Origin: Streptomyces odontomachi | GTDB taxonomy: Bacteria; Actinomycetota; Actinomycetes; Streptomycetales; Streptomycetaceae | Assembly: GCF_024435355.1 (NCBI RefSeq) | Contig: NZ_JAMJWG010000018.1 | Location: 1-64,000, forward strand | Reading direction: 5' to 3' | DNA: 64,000 nucleotides | Shown: positions 9,805 to 18,403 of the stretch, piece after piece | How positions within the stretch are numbered: position 1 is the stretch's first letter | Layout of the letters: each line of letters opens with the position of its first letter | The notes under the pieces: model-generated | The model's input: the letters and a program-made list of their open reading frames with translations, nothing else | Databases searched by the model: none | What the model was told of the DNA's origin: nothing | Translations under genes and position numbers: made by a program

Positions 9805-10824
9805 TCAGGGCCCGGCCGGCCCGTCGGTCGTCCGGGTCGGCTCCGGGTCGCGCTCCGGGTTCCGCTCCGGATGCGGCGCCGGTCGGGCCGTGCGGTCGGC
9901 CCAGGGCCAGCGAGGGGCGGGCACGGACCCGATGACCTCGCGGGTGGCCTCGACGGCCGGTGAGCCGGCGCCGTCGGAGCGCCACCAGACGGCGACCGCC
10001 CGTTCGCAGCGCGGATCGTCGAGGGGCACCAGGCTCACCCCTTCGAGGTTCGCGGTCGTCATCGCCAGGCAGTTGGTCACGCCGACGCCGAGGCCGTGCC
10101 GCACCAGCGAGACGAGGGTCTGCGGCTGGCTGGTCCGGGCGGCCACGACGGGGGTCAGGCCGGCGTCGGCGAAGGCGAGGTCGGTCTCGTACTGGCGGCC
10201 GTCGGCCTCGCCGTTCTCGCCGATCGCGACCAGCGGCAGCTCGGCCGTCTGCGCGAGGGAGACCGACCGGGCGCGGGCCAGCGGGTGGTCGGCGCGGAAG
10301 ACCGCGACCAGCGGCTCCCGCCACAGCAGGCGGTGGGTGATCCCTTCCGTGGTGGCCAGCGGCAGCAGCGGCCGGACGGCGAGATCGACGGAGCCGTCCG
10401 CCAGGTCCGCGTCCAGACCGACGCTCGGGCCTTCCCGCAGCACGAGGCGGACGTGCGGGTGCACGGTGCGCAGGGCGCGCACGGCGAGCGGGTAGAGGTA
10501 CCCGGCGGCGCTCGGGTGAGCGCCGAGCCGCACCTCGCCGTGCGCCGTGCCATCGGCCACGTCGGCGAGCACGTTCAGCCGGCGCAGGATCTCCTCGGCG
10601 TGCGGCAGCAGCCCGCGCCCCTCCGGGGTGAGCCGGGCCGGCTGCACGGATCGGTCCAGCAGCCGCACCCCCAGCTGGTGCTCCAGCTCCGCCACATGGC
10701 TGCTGACGCGGGGCTGCGAGCGGTAGAGGGCTTTGGCCGCGGCCGAGAAGCCGCCGTGCCGGGCCACGGCGACGAAGCTCGCGATCCAGTCGGTCCGATA
10801 CGGGTGGACACGCGTGAGGTCCAT
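9805..10824 (-). CDS. LysR family transcriptional regulator
   Basis: A 339-residue LTTR. The N-terminal winged helix reads FVAVARHGGFSAAAKALYRSQPRVSSHVAELEHQLGVRLLDR (positions ~16-57), followed by the linker helix and a periplasmic-binding-like effector domain (HPSAAGYLYPLAVRAL...VDLAVRPLLPL). The C-terminal ~30 residues are low-complexity, rich in Pro, Arg and Glu. It sits between the PLD-like pair and the first FGGY kinase, all on the minus strand. Its target is not evident. Confidence 0.88.
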   Translation of the reverse strand: MDLTRVHPYRTDWIASFVAVARHGGFSAAAKALYRSQPRVSSHVAELEHQLGVRLLDRSVQPARLTPEGRGLLPHAEEILRRLNVLADVADGTAHGEVRLGAHPSAAGYLYPLAVRALRTVHPHVRLVLREGPSVGLDADLADGSVDLAVRPLLPLATTEGITHRLLWREPLVAVFRADHPLARARSVSLAQTAELPLVAIGENGEADGRQYETDLAFADAGLTPVVAARTSQPQTLVSLVRHGLGVGVTNCLAMTTANLEGVSLVPLDDPRCERAVAVWWRSDGAGSPAVEATREVIGSVPAPRWPWADRTARPAPHPERNPERDPEPTRTTDGPAGP

Positions 10825-10967
10825 GGGCTGCCCGCTCCTTCACGTGGCGGCGCCTGCGAGACTACCCGGCGCCGGGGGCATGTCCCGTCAAGGGCACGGG
10901 GCACTCGGCGCACCCCGCGCCCGTGCACCCGTCCCCACCCCCTCTTCCGGGGTGCGCCGTGGACCGA

Positions 10968-12572
10968 TCAGGTGGCCGGCGGCAACCACCCTCGTTGCGA
11001 GAGCTGTTCGCAGAACCGGCCGTACGCGTCGTCGAGCGCCGCCCGTTCGGATGCCACCGGATCGACGAGGCGACCCGCTCCGGTCATCTCGCGCGCGCTC
11101 GCGGACAGGTCCGGATGGAGGGTCCCGGAGGCGGCCAGGAGCGCGGCGCCGAACGCGGTCTCCGCGTGTTCGGCGATCCGCAGCGGCCGGCCGAGCACGG
11201 TGGCGCGGATGCGGTTCCACAGGTCACTGCGGCTGCCGCCGCCCGCCGCGTGCAACGGACCCGTCACCTCGGCGCCGAGGGCCGCCACCCGGTCCAGCGC
11301 GAGTCGTTCGACGAAGGCCACGCCCTCCAGCACACCGCGGTGCCGGTCCGCCTCGTCCTCCGGTTCGGCCGACACGAAGCCGCGGGCGGCCCCGGCCACG
11401 AACGGGAACCGCTCGCCCTCGCGGCGCAACGGATAGCAGACGTGCGAGGCGGGCCCGCGCGCCTCGGCCGCGGCGTCCAGCGCGCGCAGCCGATCAGGGC
11501 CGGCGGCACCGGCGCTCGCCGCGGGCACGGCCGCCACGGCCGGATCCCGCACGGCGGTGCCGGTGCCGCCCCCGGTCGCGGCGTGCCCGCTCCGGTCGGC
11601 GGAGGTGTCCCCCGCCCCGGCGGCTTCCTCGGCGGGCGGCGCCAGCGCCTCGCCGCCGGTGTTCGACGCGCCGCCCGGCAACCACCAGCCGTCCGGGTGC
11701 CGATGGCTGTAGACCGCCCCGGCGGGGTCGGTGATCAGCTCCCGTGCGACGCCCTTGAGGACGTACGTCGTGCCGAGCACCCCCACGAACTCGCCGGGCC
11801 GCACCGCCCCGGTGGCCAGCTGTCCGGCGCAGCCGTCGGTCATGCCGAGCCGGACGCGGCAGCCCACCGGCAGCCCGGTCTCCGCTGCCGCCATCGCGCA
11901 CACGGTGCCGGCCTGCGTGCCGGGCGGCTGCACCCGGGGCAGCAGGTGTTCCGGCACGTCGAACGCGTCGAACACCTCGGTCGCCCAGCCGCCCTCACGC
12001 GGGTCGTAGCCGGTCTTCAGGGTGTGGCTCCAGTCGGCCGCGACGGGCCCGCCGGTGAGCCAGCGGCCCAGCACCTCGGGGGTGTGCAGGACATGACGGG
12101 CCGCGGGGTGGGTGCGCACGCACCACACGAGGCGGCCGAGCGCGGCCGTCGGGCCGACGGTCAGGCCGAGCGAGCGCCAGCGGGCGGCGCCCAGTTCCTG
12201 CGCGCGGGCGTTCAGGTCGGCGGCGCGCCGGTCGTCGTACATCAGGGCCGGGGCGAGCAGCACTCCGTCGGCGTCGGCCGGCACGAGCGTGCCGGAGGTG
12301 GCGGACACCGCGACGGCGACCACCTCGCGTCCGCGGCCCGGCAGCGCCGAGGTGGCCTGCCGCAGCGCCGCTGCAGTCGCCGGCCACCAGGCGCCGGCGT
12401 CCTGCTCGCTGCGCCCGCCGGGACCGCGCACCGGCTGCGGCAGCTCGGCCCGGCCCTCCGCGGCCACCCGGCCGTGCGCGTCGGTGCACAGCACGCGCAC
12501 CGCGGCGGTGGCGACGTCGATCCCGGCGACGACGGGCACGGGGCGCCGCGGGCCGGGGCGTGCGGCGCTCAC
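10968..12572 (-). CDS. FGGY-family carbohydrate kinase (first)
   Basis: A 534-residue sugar kinase with an actin-like ATPase fold. Visible are the N-terminal phosphate-1 motif (VAGIDVATAAVRVLCTD), GMTDGCAGQLATG containing the likely catalytic Asp, the GTTYVLKGVA phosphate-2 motif and AAGGGSRSDLWNRI near the C-terminus. An Ala/Gly-rich insertion lies around residues 315-345. The GTG start has GGAAGG upstream. With the DeoR gene, phosphatase, dehydrogenase and second kinase nearby it suggests a sugar or sugar-acid pathway. The substrate is not identifiable. Confidence 0.85.
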   Translation of the reverse strand: MSAARPGPRRPVPVVAGIDVATAAVRVLCTDAHGRVAAEGRAELPQPVRGPGGRSEQDAGAWWPATAAALRQATSALPGRGREVVAVAVSATSGTLVPADADGVLLAPALMYDDRRAADLNARAQELGAARWRSLGLTVGPTAALGRLVWCVRTHPAARHVLHTPEVLGRWLTGGPVAADWSHTLKTGYDPREGGWATEVFDAFDVPEHLLPRVQPPGTQAGTVCAMAAAETGLPVGCRVRLGMTDGCAGQLATGAVRPGEFVGVLGTTYVLKGVARELITDPAGAVYSHRHPDGWWLPGGASNTGGEALAPPAEEAAGAGDTSADRSGHAATGGGTGTAVRDPAVAAVPAASAGAAGPDRLRALDAAAEARGPASHVCYPLRREGERFPFVAGAARGFVSAEPEDEADRHRGVLEGVAFVERLALDRVAALGAEVTGPLHAAGGGSRSDLWNRIRATVLGRPLRIAEHAETAFGAALLAASGTLHPDLSASAREMTGAGRLVDPVASERAALDDAYGRFCEQLSQRGWLPPAT

Positions 12573-12720
12573 CCGGAGCGCCTTCCGCCGGCGCGCACCA
12601 CGGCGGTCCCGACCGCGGCGGTCCCGTGGGACACCTGCGCAGGTACGTGACCGGACGTCCCAGAGCCGCCCCTGTCACGTCGGTGACGACCTGCCGGGCT
12701 CATTTTGGCCGGAATCGTCG

Positions 12721-12810
12721 CGGCTGATGCGTACGTGGCCGGTCTCGTCGCGGCTGATGCCGGCGCGGCCGGTCCTGTCGCGGCTGATGCCGGCGCGGCC
12801 GGTCTCGCCG
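12721..12810. repeat. Three tandem 30-bp repeats
   Basis: Three adjacent 30-bp units each begin CGGCTGATGC and end near GGCCGGTC. Units 2 and 3 are almost identical, and unit 1 differs in its middle. They lie in a 535-bp gap (12573-13107) with no credible gene. Unlike CRISPR, there are no spacers. Confidence 0.8.
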
Positions 12811-12824
12811 ATGCGGCGCGGCTT

Positions 12825-12870
12825 CCCCCACCGCCCTCAAGGCTCCCCCGTGGCCTTGAGGGCGTGGGGG
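12825..12870. terminator. Strong intergenic hairpin
   Basis: Left arm 12825-12843 (CCCCCACCGCCCTCAAGGC) pairs with 12853-12870 (GCCTTGAGGGCGTGGGGG) with one bulged C and a 9-nt loop. The element resembles the repeated stable hairpins common between Streptomyces genes. It lies downstream of the DeoR gene and probably terminates it. Confidence 0.6.
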
Positions 12871-13107
12871 CGCCCCCACAGGTGTCTCCCGTCCCCCGCG
12901 CTTCCTGGGGGCGCGCCGCCGGCGCATGGCCCACCGCCGCATGAAACATCATGCCTGTGAAATTAACACGCGAAACGTGAAAAGGGACCAGGGCAGGGGT
13001 GCGGACCGGCCGGCACACGGCTCCCGTCACCGGTCACCGACCTGCCACGGAAGGGGACTTGGGCACTCCCGGCACCCGGGCACCCGGGCTCCCCCAGGCG
13101 TCCACGG

Positions 13108-13905
13108 TCACCCCGCGTCCGCCACCCGTACGTCCGTCCGCTCGCGCAGCTCCGTGAGGAGTTGGCGGTCCACGCCGGCGTCCACCACCAGGTGGTCGAA
13201 GTCGCCGACCGGGGCGAGCCGGTGCAGTGCCGTCCGGGCCAGCTTGGTGCGGTCCATGAGCAGCACCTTCCTGGAGCCGGACGCCAGCATGGCCCGCTTG
13301 ACCAGCACCACGTCCTGCTCCTGGTGGTACGTCATGCGGGCGTCCATGGCCGAGGTGGAGACCAGGACCATGTCGACCGAGAGCGCGTCGACGGCCTCCA
13401 CGCACGGCACGCCGAGGAACGAGTCATGGGTCTGCGAGTACTCGCCGCCGAGCGCGATGAGCCGGATGCCGTCGCGGCCCGCGAAGACGTCGACCACCCG
13501 GCGGGCGTTGGTCACCACCGTCAGCGGGGTCTGGTCGACCAGCAGCCGGGCCAGCGCGAGGGCCGTCGTGGAGTCGTCGATCATCACGGACATGCCGGGT
13601 TCGACGAGTTCGCAGGCCGCGGCGGCGATGGCGTCCTTCTCGGCGACGTTCACCCCGAGCCGGTAGTCCAGGTTGCTCTCGAAGACGGTGGACGGCAGGG
13701 CGGACACGCCGCCGCGGAAGCGCCGCAGCACGCCGCGCCGGGCCAGCTCGTCCAGGTCGCGGTGGACGGTCATGACGCTCACGGCGGTGAGTTCGGAGAG
13801 TTCCGCGACCGTCGACGTGCCGTGCGCGAGCACGTACTCGGTGATCAGCTGCCTGCGGGCGTCCTGGGGGCGGGCGGCGCCTCCTGCCATACCGGTCGTC
13901 GTCAT
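13108..13905 (-). CDS. DeoR/GlpR family transcriptional regulator
   Basis: A 265-residue DeoR-type repressor. The N-terminal HTH covers RRQLITEYVLAHGTSTVAELSELTAVSVMTVHRDLDELARRGVL. The C-terminal sugar-phosphate isomerase-like sensor domain contains IDDSTTALALARLL and LIALGGEYS. This family responds to phosphorylated sugars, consistent with the two nearby FGGY kinases. Its ATG overlaps the stop of the phosphatase gene (ATGA), so both are in one operon. Confidence 0.9.
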   Translation of the reverse strand: MTTTGMAGGAARPQDARRQLITEYVLAHGTSTVAELSELTAVSVMTVHRDLDELARRGVLRRFRGGVSALPSTVFESNLDYRLGVNVAEKDAIAAAACELVEPGMSVMIDDSTTALALARLLVDQTPLTVVTNARRVVDVFAGRDGIRLIALGGEYSQTHDSFLGVPCVEAVDALSVDMVLVSTSAMDARMTYHQEQDVVLVKRAMLASGSRKVLLMDRTKLARTALHRLAPVGDFDHLVVDAGVDRQLLTELRERTDVRVADAG

Positions 13906-14630
13906 GTGGTCGAGTGTGTCTCACGCGACTGGTGCGCCCGCTGCGGCCGGTTCGTCTCCTTCGCGCCCCCGGCTGCCGGATCCGTGCCACCCGCTGGATC
14001 CGGTCTGCCGGTGGGCACGTTGAGCGAGCGCAGGGCGGTCCGCTCGCCGGCCACCTCGATCTCGGTGACGGCGGCGTTGTCGAGCCGCGGCAGCACCTGG
14101 CGGTAGCGGCCCAGCGGGATGCCGAGCATGCCGCACAGCGTGATGCGCACCAGCGTGTTGTGCGCCACGACCAGGACGGTACGGCCGGGATGGCGGGCCG
14201 CGAGGGCGCGCAACGCGGCCGATGCGCGCGCGGCGGCGGCCGAGGGCGGCTCCGCGCCGGGGAACGCGCCGGTCTCGGCGTCCGCGCGGAAGCGGCGCAC
14301 CGCCTCGGGGTCCTCGGCGATCATCTCGTCGATGGTGCGGCCCTCGCCCCAGCCGAAGTCCACCTCGCACAGCTCGGGGATCACCTCGAGGGGGTGCCCC
14401 AGCAGGTCGGCGGTGGGTTGTGCGGTGCGCCGGGCGCGGCTGAGCGGGGAGCAGGCGACGGCGTCGACGCCGCGCTGCGCCGCCCACCCGGCCAGGTCGT
14501 CGGCCTGCCGCAGGCCACGCTCGGTCAGGGCGACGTCGGAGATGCCCGCGTAGCGGTTCTCCGCGTGCCACACGGTTTCGCCGTGCCGCACCAGCAGCAG
14601 CCGGGCCGGGCTCACCTGCGGTGTCGGCAT
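13902..14630 (-). CDS. Histidine phosphatase family protein
   Basis: A 242-residue phosphoglycerate-mutase-like phosphatase with LLVRHGETVWHAENRYAG (catalytic His about 14), the conserved SRARRTAQPTA region and the second His in VVAHNTLVRITL. It probably removes phosphate from a small metabolite such as a sugar phosphate. ATG 14630 has an AGAGGAGG ribosome site. The C-terminal ~35 residues are disordered. It is co-transcribed with the DeoR gene and divergent from the 2-hydroxyacid dehydrogenase. Confidence 0.88.
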   Translation of the reverse strand: MPTPQVSPARLLLVRHGETVWHAENRYAGISDVALTERGLRQADDLAGWAAQRGVDAVACSPLSRARRTAQPTADLLGHPLEVIPELCEVDFGWGEGRTIDEMIAEDPEAVRRFRADAETGAFPGAEPPSAAAARASAALRALAARHPGRTVLVVAHNTLVRITLCGMLGIPLGRYRQVLPRLDNAAVTEIEVAGERTALRSLNVPTGRPDPAGGTDPAAGGAKETNRPQRAHQSRETHSTT

Positions 14631-14833
14631 CAGGGCGCCTCCTCTTGGCGATCGGGATCCGGTGCCGGTCTGCCGGGGTCGCACCGGACGGACGGACCGG
14701 CGGACCGGGAGAACACCGTCCCGGTACATTGATTCTTCACGTGACGGCTGTTAAATCTACCAAGGGCGGTGTTGGAGAAGGTGCGAGGCCGTCCGCGTCA
14801 CCGCTCCCGACCGTACGAAGGGCCTTTCCGTCC

Positions 14834-15910
14834 ATGCGCATTCTCGCCGCCGGCGACCACTTCGTCAGCCCGGACCTGATCCGTGCCGCGCTCCGGCGGG
14901 AGCTCTCCGAGGACCCGCCCGCCGGCCCGGCCGGCGCAGCGCAGCCCCAGGTCACCGAGCTGGTGCTGCCGTGGCCGCACGAGCCGTTCGGCCCGGTCGG
15001 CGGGGTGCAGGAGGCCAGCGGCTCCGAGGACCGGCTGATCGAGGCGCTTCAGGGCGCCGCCGTCTGCGTGACCCAGATGGGGCCGTTCACCGCCAAGGTC
15101 TTCGACGCCCGGCCCGAGCTGCGGATGGTCGCGGTGTGCCGGGGCGGCCCGGTGAACGTGGACCTCGCCGCGGCCACCCGGCACGGCGTCGCCGTCAGCT
15201 TCGCGCCGGGTCGCAACGCCCCCGCGGCGGCCGAGTTCGCCGTCGGCCTGATGCTCGCCGCGCTGCGTCGCATCCCCACCGCGGACGCCGAGCTGAAGCA
15301 GGGCCGCTGGCGCGGCGACTTCTACGCCTACGACGAGTGCGGCGGCGAACTCGACGGCGCCACCGTCGGCCTGGTCGGCTACGGCGCCATCGGCAGCCGG
15401 GTCGCACGGGTGTTGACCGCGTTCGGCGCCCGGGTGCTGACCGCCGACCCGTACGCGGACCCGGACGCGGTGCGGGCCGACGGGGTGGAGCCGGTCGAGC
15501 TCGACGAGTTGATGCGCCGCAGCAGCGTCGTCAGCCTGCACGCCCGGCTCACGCCCGAGACCCACCATCTGATCGACGCGGAGCGCCTTGCGCTGCTTCC
15601 GGAGGGTGCGGTGCTGGTGAACTCGGCGCGCGGCGCCCTGCTCGACCACGCCCCGCTGCCCGACCTGCTCAAGAGCGGCCGGCTGCGGGCGCTGGCGCTC
15701 GACGTGTACGACGTCGAGCCGCCGCCGGCCGACTGGCCGCTGCACGACGCGCCGAACGTCGTCACCGCCCCGCACCTGGGGGGCGCCACCCGGCAGACGG
15801 CGCACCGCGCGGCCGCGATCACCGCGGCCGAGGTCGGCCGCTTCCTGCGTGGCCGCCCGCTCGCGCACCCGGCCAACCCCGAGGTCACGCCCACCGTCCC
15901 CGAGGCCTGA
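14834..15910 (+). CDS. D-isomer 2-hydroxyacid dehydrogenase (phosphoglycerate-dehydrogenase-like)
   Basis: 358 residues. The Rossmann domain has GLVGYGAIGSRVARVL, the catalytic Arg is in VNSARGALLD, the Glu in DVYDVEPPP and the His in APHLGGAT. The N-terminal substrate lobe is longer than usual. It probably oxidises or reduces a 2-hydroxy acid with NAD(P). The gene ends 10 nt before the second FGGY kinase, so the two form an operon. The acid is unknown; a product of phosphorylated sugar catabolism is a reasonable guess. Confidence 0.88.
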   Translation: MRILAAGDHFVSPDLIRAALRRELSEDPPAGPAGAAQPQVTELVLPWPHEPFGPVGGVQEASGSEDRLIEALQGAAVCVTQMGPFTAKVFDARPELRMVAVCRGGPVNVDLAAATRHGVAVSFAPGRNAPAAAEFAVGLMLAALRRIPTADAELKQGRWRGDFYAYDECGGELDGATVGLVGYGAIGSRVARVLTAFGARVLTADPYADPDAVRADGVEPVELDELMRRSSVVSLHARLTPETHHLIDAERLALLPEGAVLVNSARGALLDHAPLPDLLKSGRLRALALDVYDVEPPPADWPLHDAPNVVTAPHLGGATRQTAHRAAAITAAEVGRFLRGRPLAHPANPEVTPTVPEA

Positions 15911-15920
15911 GGAGTCCCGT

Positions 15921-17411
15921 ATGAGCGCCGACGGCGCCCCGTACATCGGTGTGGACATCGGCACCTCGGTCACCAAGGCGGTGGCGTACGGTCCCGATGA
16001 CACCCCGCTCGCGTCGGCGTCCCGGTCGAGCCGTCTCGACCGGCTGTCCGGGGGCCGCGTCGAGCAGGACATCGACGACGTGTTGCGCACCGTCGCCGAG
16101 GTGGTGCGCGAGACGGCGGCGCAGCTGCCGGTCGCGCCCGCCGCCGTGGCGCTCACCGGGCAGGGTGACGGGCTGTGGCTGCGCGACGCCGGGGGCCGTC
16201 CGGTGCGGCCGGCCGTCTCCTGGATGGACGGGCGCGCCTCGGACCTGGTCGCCGGCTGGCTGGCCGACGGCACCGTGCAGAAGGTGTACGGGCACACCGG
16301 CTCCGGCATGTTCCCCGGCTGCCACGCCCCGCTGCTGGCCTGGCTCCAGGAGCACGAGCCGGACACCCTGGCGCGCGCGGCCACCGCGGGGTACTGCGTC
16401 GACGCGATGGCCGAGCGGCTGACCGGACAGGTCTGCGTGGACGCTTCGGACGCCACGCTGCCCTTCCTCGACCCGGCGCGCCGCAGCTACGCGCCCGAGG
16501 CCCTTGCGGCCTGCGGGATCACCGAGCAGGCCCGGCTGCTGCGGCCGCCGGCGCCGCCCGGCACCGTACTCGCCCTGGACGCGGCGGGCGCCGAGCTGCT
16601 CGGCCTGCCCGAAGGTCTGCCGCTGACCGCCGGCCCGTACGACCTGCCGGCCTGCGCCATCGGCAGCGGGGTGCGCGAGGTGGGCGACGGGCTGCTCATC
16701 GTGGGCACCACGCTCGCCTGCCAGGTGCTCACCGACCGCGCCGACATCGACCCGGCGGCCGAGCCGGCGGGCATGTGGATCTGCCTGCCCCAACCGGACC
16801 GCTGGCTGCGGGCGATGCCCGCGATGGTCGGCACCGCCGCGCTCGAATGGGTTCTGGCGCTCACCGGCAGCACCACCGCCGACCTGGACGGCCTGCTCGC
16901 GGACAGCCCGCCCGGGGCACGTGGCGCCACCGCCCTGCCGTTCCTCTCCGACGCCGGCGAGCGCGCCCCGTTCGTCGAGCCCGCGGCGCGCGGCCGGCTC
17001 GACGGTCTCACGCTGGCGCACACCCGCGCCGACGCGGTGCGCGCGGTCTGCGAGTCCATCGGCTACGCGGCCCGGCACTGCTTCGAGACCGCCGGCCTGA
17101 CCGGCACCCTCGCGGCCTGCGGCGGGGGCCTGCGCTCCGGCACCTGGGCCCAGTTGTTCGCCGACGTGCTCGGCCGGCCGGTCCGCATCCCCGTGGAGGC
17201 GGAGGTCGGGGCCTTCGGTGCGGTGCAGGTCGCGCGCAGCGCGCTCGCCGGCGCGGCGTCCGGCTCCGGCACCGCGCCGCTGTCCGGCGACCCGGATCCG
17301 TCCCGCTTCCGGGTGGTGGACCCGCGCCCCGAAGCACGGGGCGTGTACGAGGACGGGTACGCGGCCTACCGCACGGCGCTGGAGGCGGCGCGGAGCGGCT
17401 GGGCGGGCTGA
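15921..17411 (+). CDS. FGGY-family carbohydrate kinase (second, xylulokinase-like)
   Basis: A 496-residue kinase starting MSADGAPYIGVDIGTSVTKAVAYG, with ALTGQGDGLW, VSWMDGRASDL, GPYDLPACAIGSG (likely catalytic Asp), IVGTTLACQVL and AACGGGLRSGTWAQL. GGAG precedes the ATG. Its sequence is clearly different from the first FGGY kinase, so the pair is not a recent duplication and probably acts on different substrates. Confidence 0.9.
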   Translation: MSADGAPYIGVDIGTSVTKAVAYGPDDTPLASASRSSRLDRLSGGRVEQDIDDVLRTVAEVVRETAAQLPVAPAAVALTGQGDGLWLRDAGGRPVRPAVSWMDGRASDLVAGWLADGTVQKVYGHTGSGMFPGCHAPLLAWLQEHEPDTLARAATAGYCVDAMAERLTGQVCVDASDATLPFLDPARRSYAPEALAACGITEQARLLRPPAPPGTVLALDAAGAELLGLPEGLPLTAGPYDLPACAIGSGVREVGDGLLIVGTTLACQVLTDRADIDPAAEPAGMWICLPQPDRWLRAMPAMVGTAALEWVLALTGSTTADLDGLLADSPPGARGATALPFLSDAGERAPFVEPAARGRLDGLTLAHTRADAVRAVCESIGYAARHCFETAGLTGTLAACGGGLRSGTWAQLFADVLGRPVRIPVEAEVGAFGAVQVARSALAGAASGSGTAPLSGDPDPSRFRVVDPRPEARGVYEDGYAAYRTALEAARSGWAG

Positions 17412-17542
17412 ATCGATCGGGCATCGGACCGCGGCCGGCGTGCGATGCACGGGTCCGCCGTGGCCGTCTCGGGGTGACCGAACCGGCCGGCCGCGCGAGC
17501 AGTCGTCGACAGCCGGCGCCCGGCCGGACCGTCAGCCACCCC

Positions 17543-18298
17543 TCAGCGTCCGGTGGGCAGGTTCGCGCCGCCCGTGCAGTCCAGCACCACACCGCTGACG
17601 AAGCCGTTGGTGGCCATCAGGTGCACGGCCCGGGCTATCTCGTCGGGCCTGCCGACCCGGCCCACGGGTGTCGTCGCCGCCAGCCCCTCGAAGAGCGCCG
17701 TGCGCTGCTCCTCCGGCAGGCGGGACCACCACGCGGTGTCGATCACGCCCGGCGAGACCGCGTTGATCCGGCGCGGGGCCAGCTCGACGGCGAGTGGCGG
17801 GACCATCGCCTCCAAGGCGCCGTTGATCGCGGCGAGCCCGGCGGTGCCCGGGAACGCGGCACGTGCGGAGGCCGCGGTGACGAGGGTGACCGAGCCGTCC
17901 GCGGCGAGTCTCGGCACGGCCGCCTGGAGGATGCGCACGTAGGGCCAGAACTTTCCGTCGAAGCCGGCCGCGAGCTCCGCCGGGTCCAGTTCGAGGAACG
18001 GTCCGCTCCCCGCCGAGCCGCTGAGCGCCAGCACGAGGTGGTCCACGGGAGCCGCGCCGAGGCCGGCGCCGCCCTCGGCGAAGAACGCGTCGATGTCCGT
18101 GGGGTCGGCGCCGTCCATACGGTGCGTCAGCACGCCGCCGCCGATCCGCTTGGCGGCCTGGTCCAGCCGGTCCTGGCTGCGTCCGGTGATGACGACCTCG
18201 GCACCGTCCGCGACGAAACGCGCCGCGGTGGCCTCGCCGATGCCGGAGCTGCCTCCCATCACGACGACACGCGCGGGGGTCGTGGTGGATGAAGTCAT
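17543..18298 (-). CDS. Atypical SDR family protein lacking the YxxxK pair
   Basis: A 251-residue SDR with the cofactor motif MGGSSGIGEATAARF and a normal Rossmann pattern. Where the catalytic Tyr and Lys should be it reads GLAAINGALEAM, that is Leu155 and Asn159. Either it uses a different chemistry or it is a binding protein. It is divergent from a TetR gene across 105 bp with two operator sites, a standard arrangement for a regulator and its target. Confidence 0.82.
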   Translation of the reverse strand: MTSSTTTPARVVVMGGSSGIGEATAARFVADGAEVVITGRSQDRLDQAAKRIGGGVLTHRMDGADPTDIDAFFAEGGAGLGAAPVDHLVLALSGSAGSGPFLELDPAELAAGFDGKFWPYVRILQAAVPRLAADGSVTLVTAASARAAFPGTAGLAAINGALEAMVPPLAVELAPRRINAVSPGVIDTAWWSRLPEEQRTALFEGLAATTPVGRVGRPDEIARAVHLMATNGFVSGVVLDCTGGANLPTGR

Positions 18299-18317
18299 GA
18301 TGCGGTCCTCGATTCGC

Positions 18318-18370
18318 TTGTCGAGACTTGCGGTCTCGACAACTTTTGTCGAGACTGGTGTTCTCGTCAA
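18318..18370. promoter_or_regulatory. Two 25-bp TetR operators
   Basis: Site 1 (18318-18342) is a perfect inverted repeat TTGTCGAGAC-N5-GTCTCGACAA. Site 2 (18346-18370) is TTGTCGAGAC-N5-TTCTCGTCAA with two mismatches. The centres are 28 bp apart in the 105-bp gap between the divergent SDR and TetR genes. Confidence 0.8.
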
Positions 18371-18403
18371 GTGGATTGAGGCCGACCCGAGAGGGGACGA
18401 AGC

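Noticed and set aside
12721..12810. CRISPR array
   Set aside because: Repeats are directly adjacent without spacers and no cas genes occur in the window. The same holds for the 19-bp array at 28411.
12569..13030. Possible 153-residue protein in the gap beside the first FGGY kinase
   Set aside because: Its sequence is the translation of the 30-bp repeats and the hairpin, with no homology and no ribosome site.
16175..18292. A 705-codon plus-strand frame across the second FGGY kinase and the SDR
   Set aside because: An Arg/Ala/Gly-rich out-of-frame reading without domains; both true genes have family motifs in other frames.
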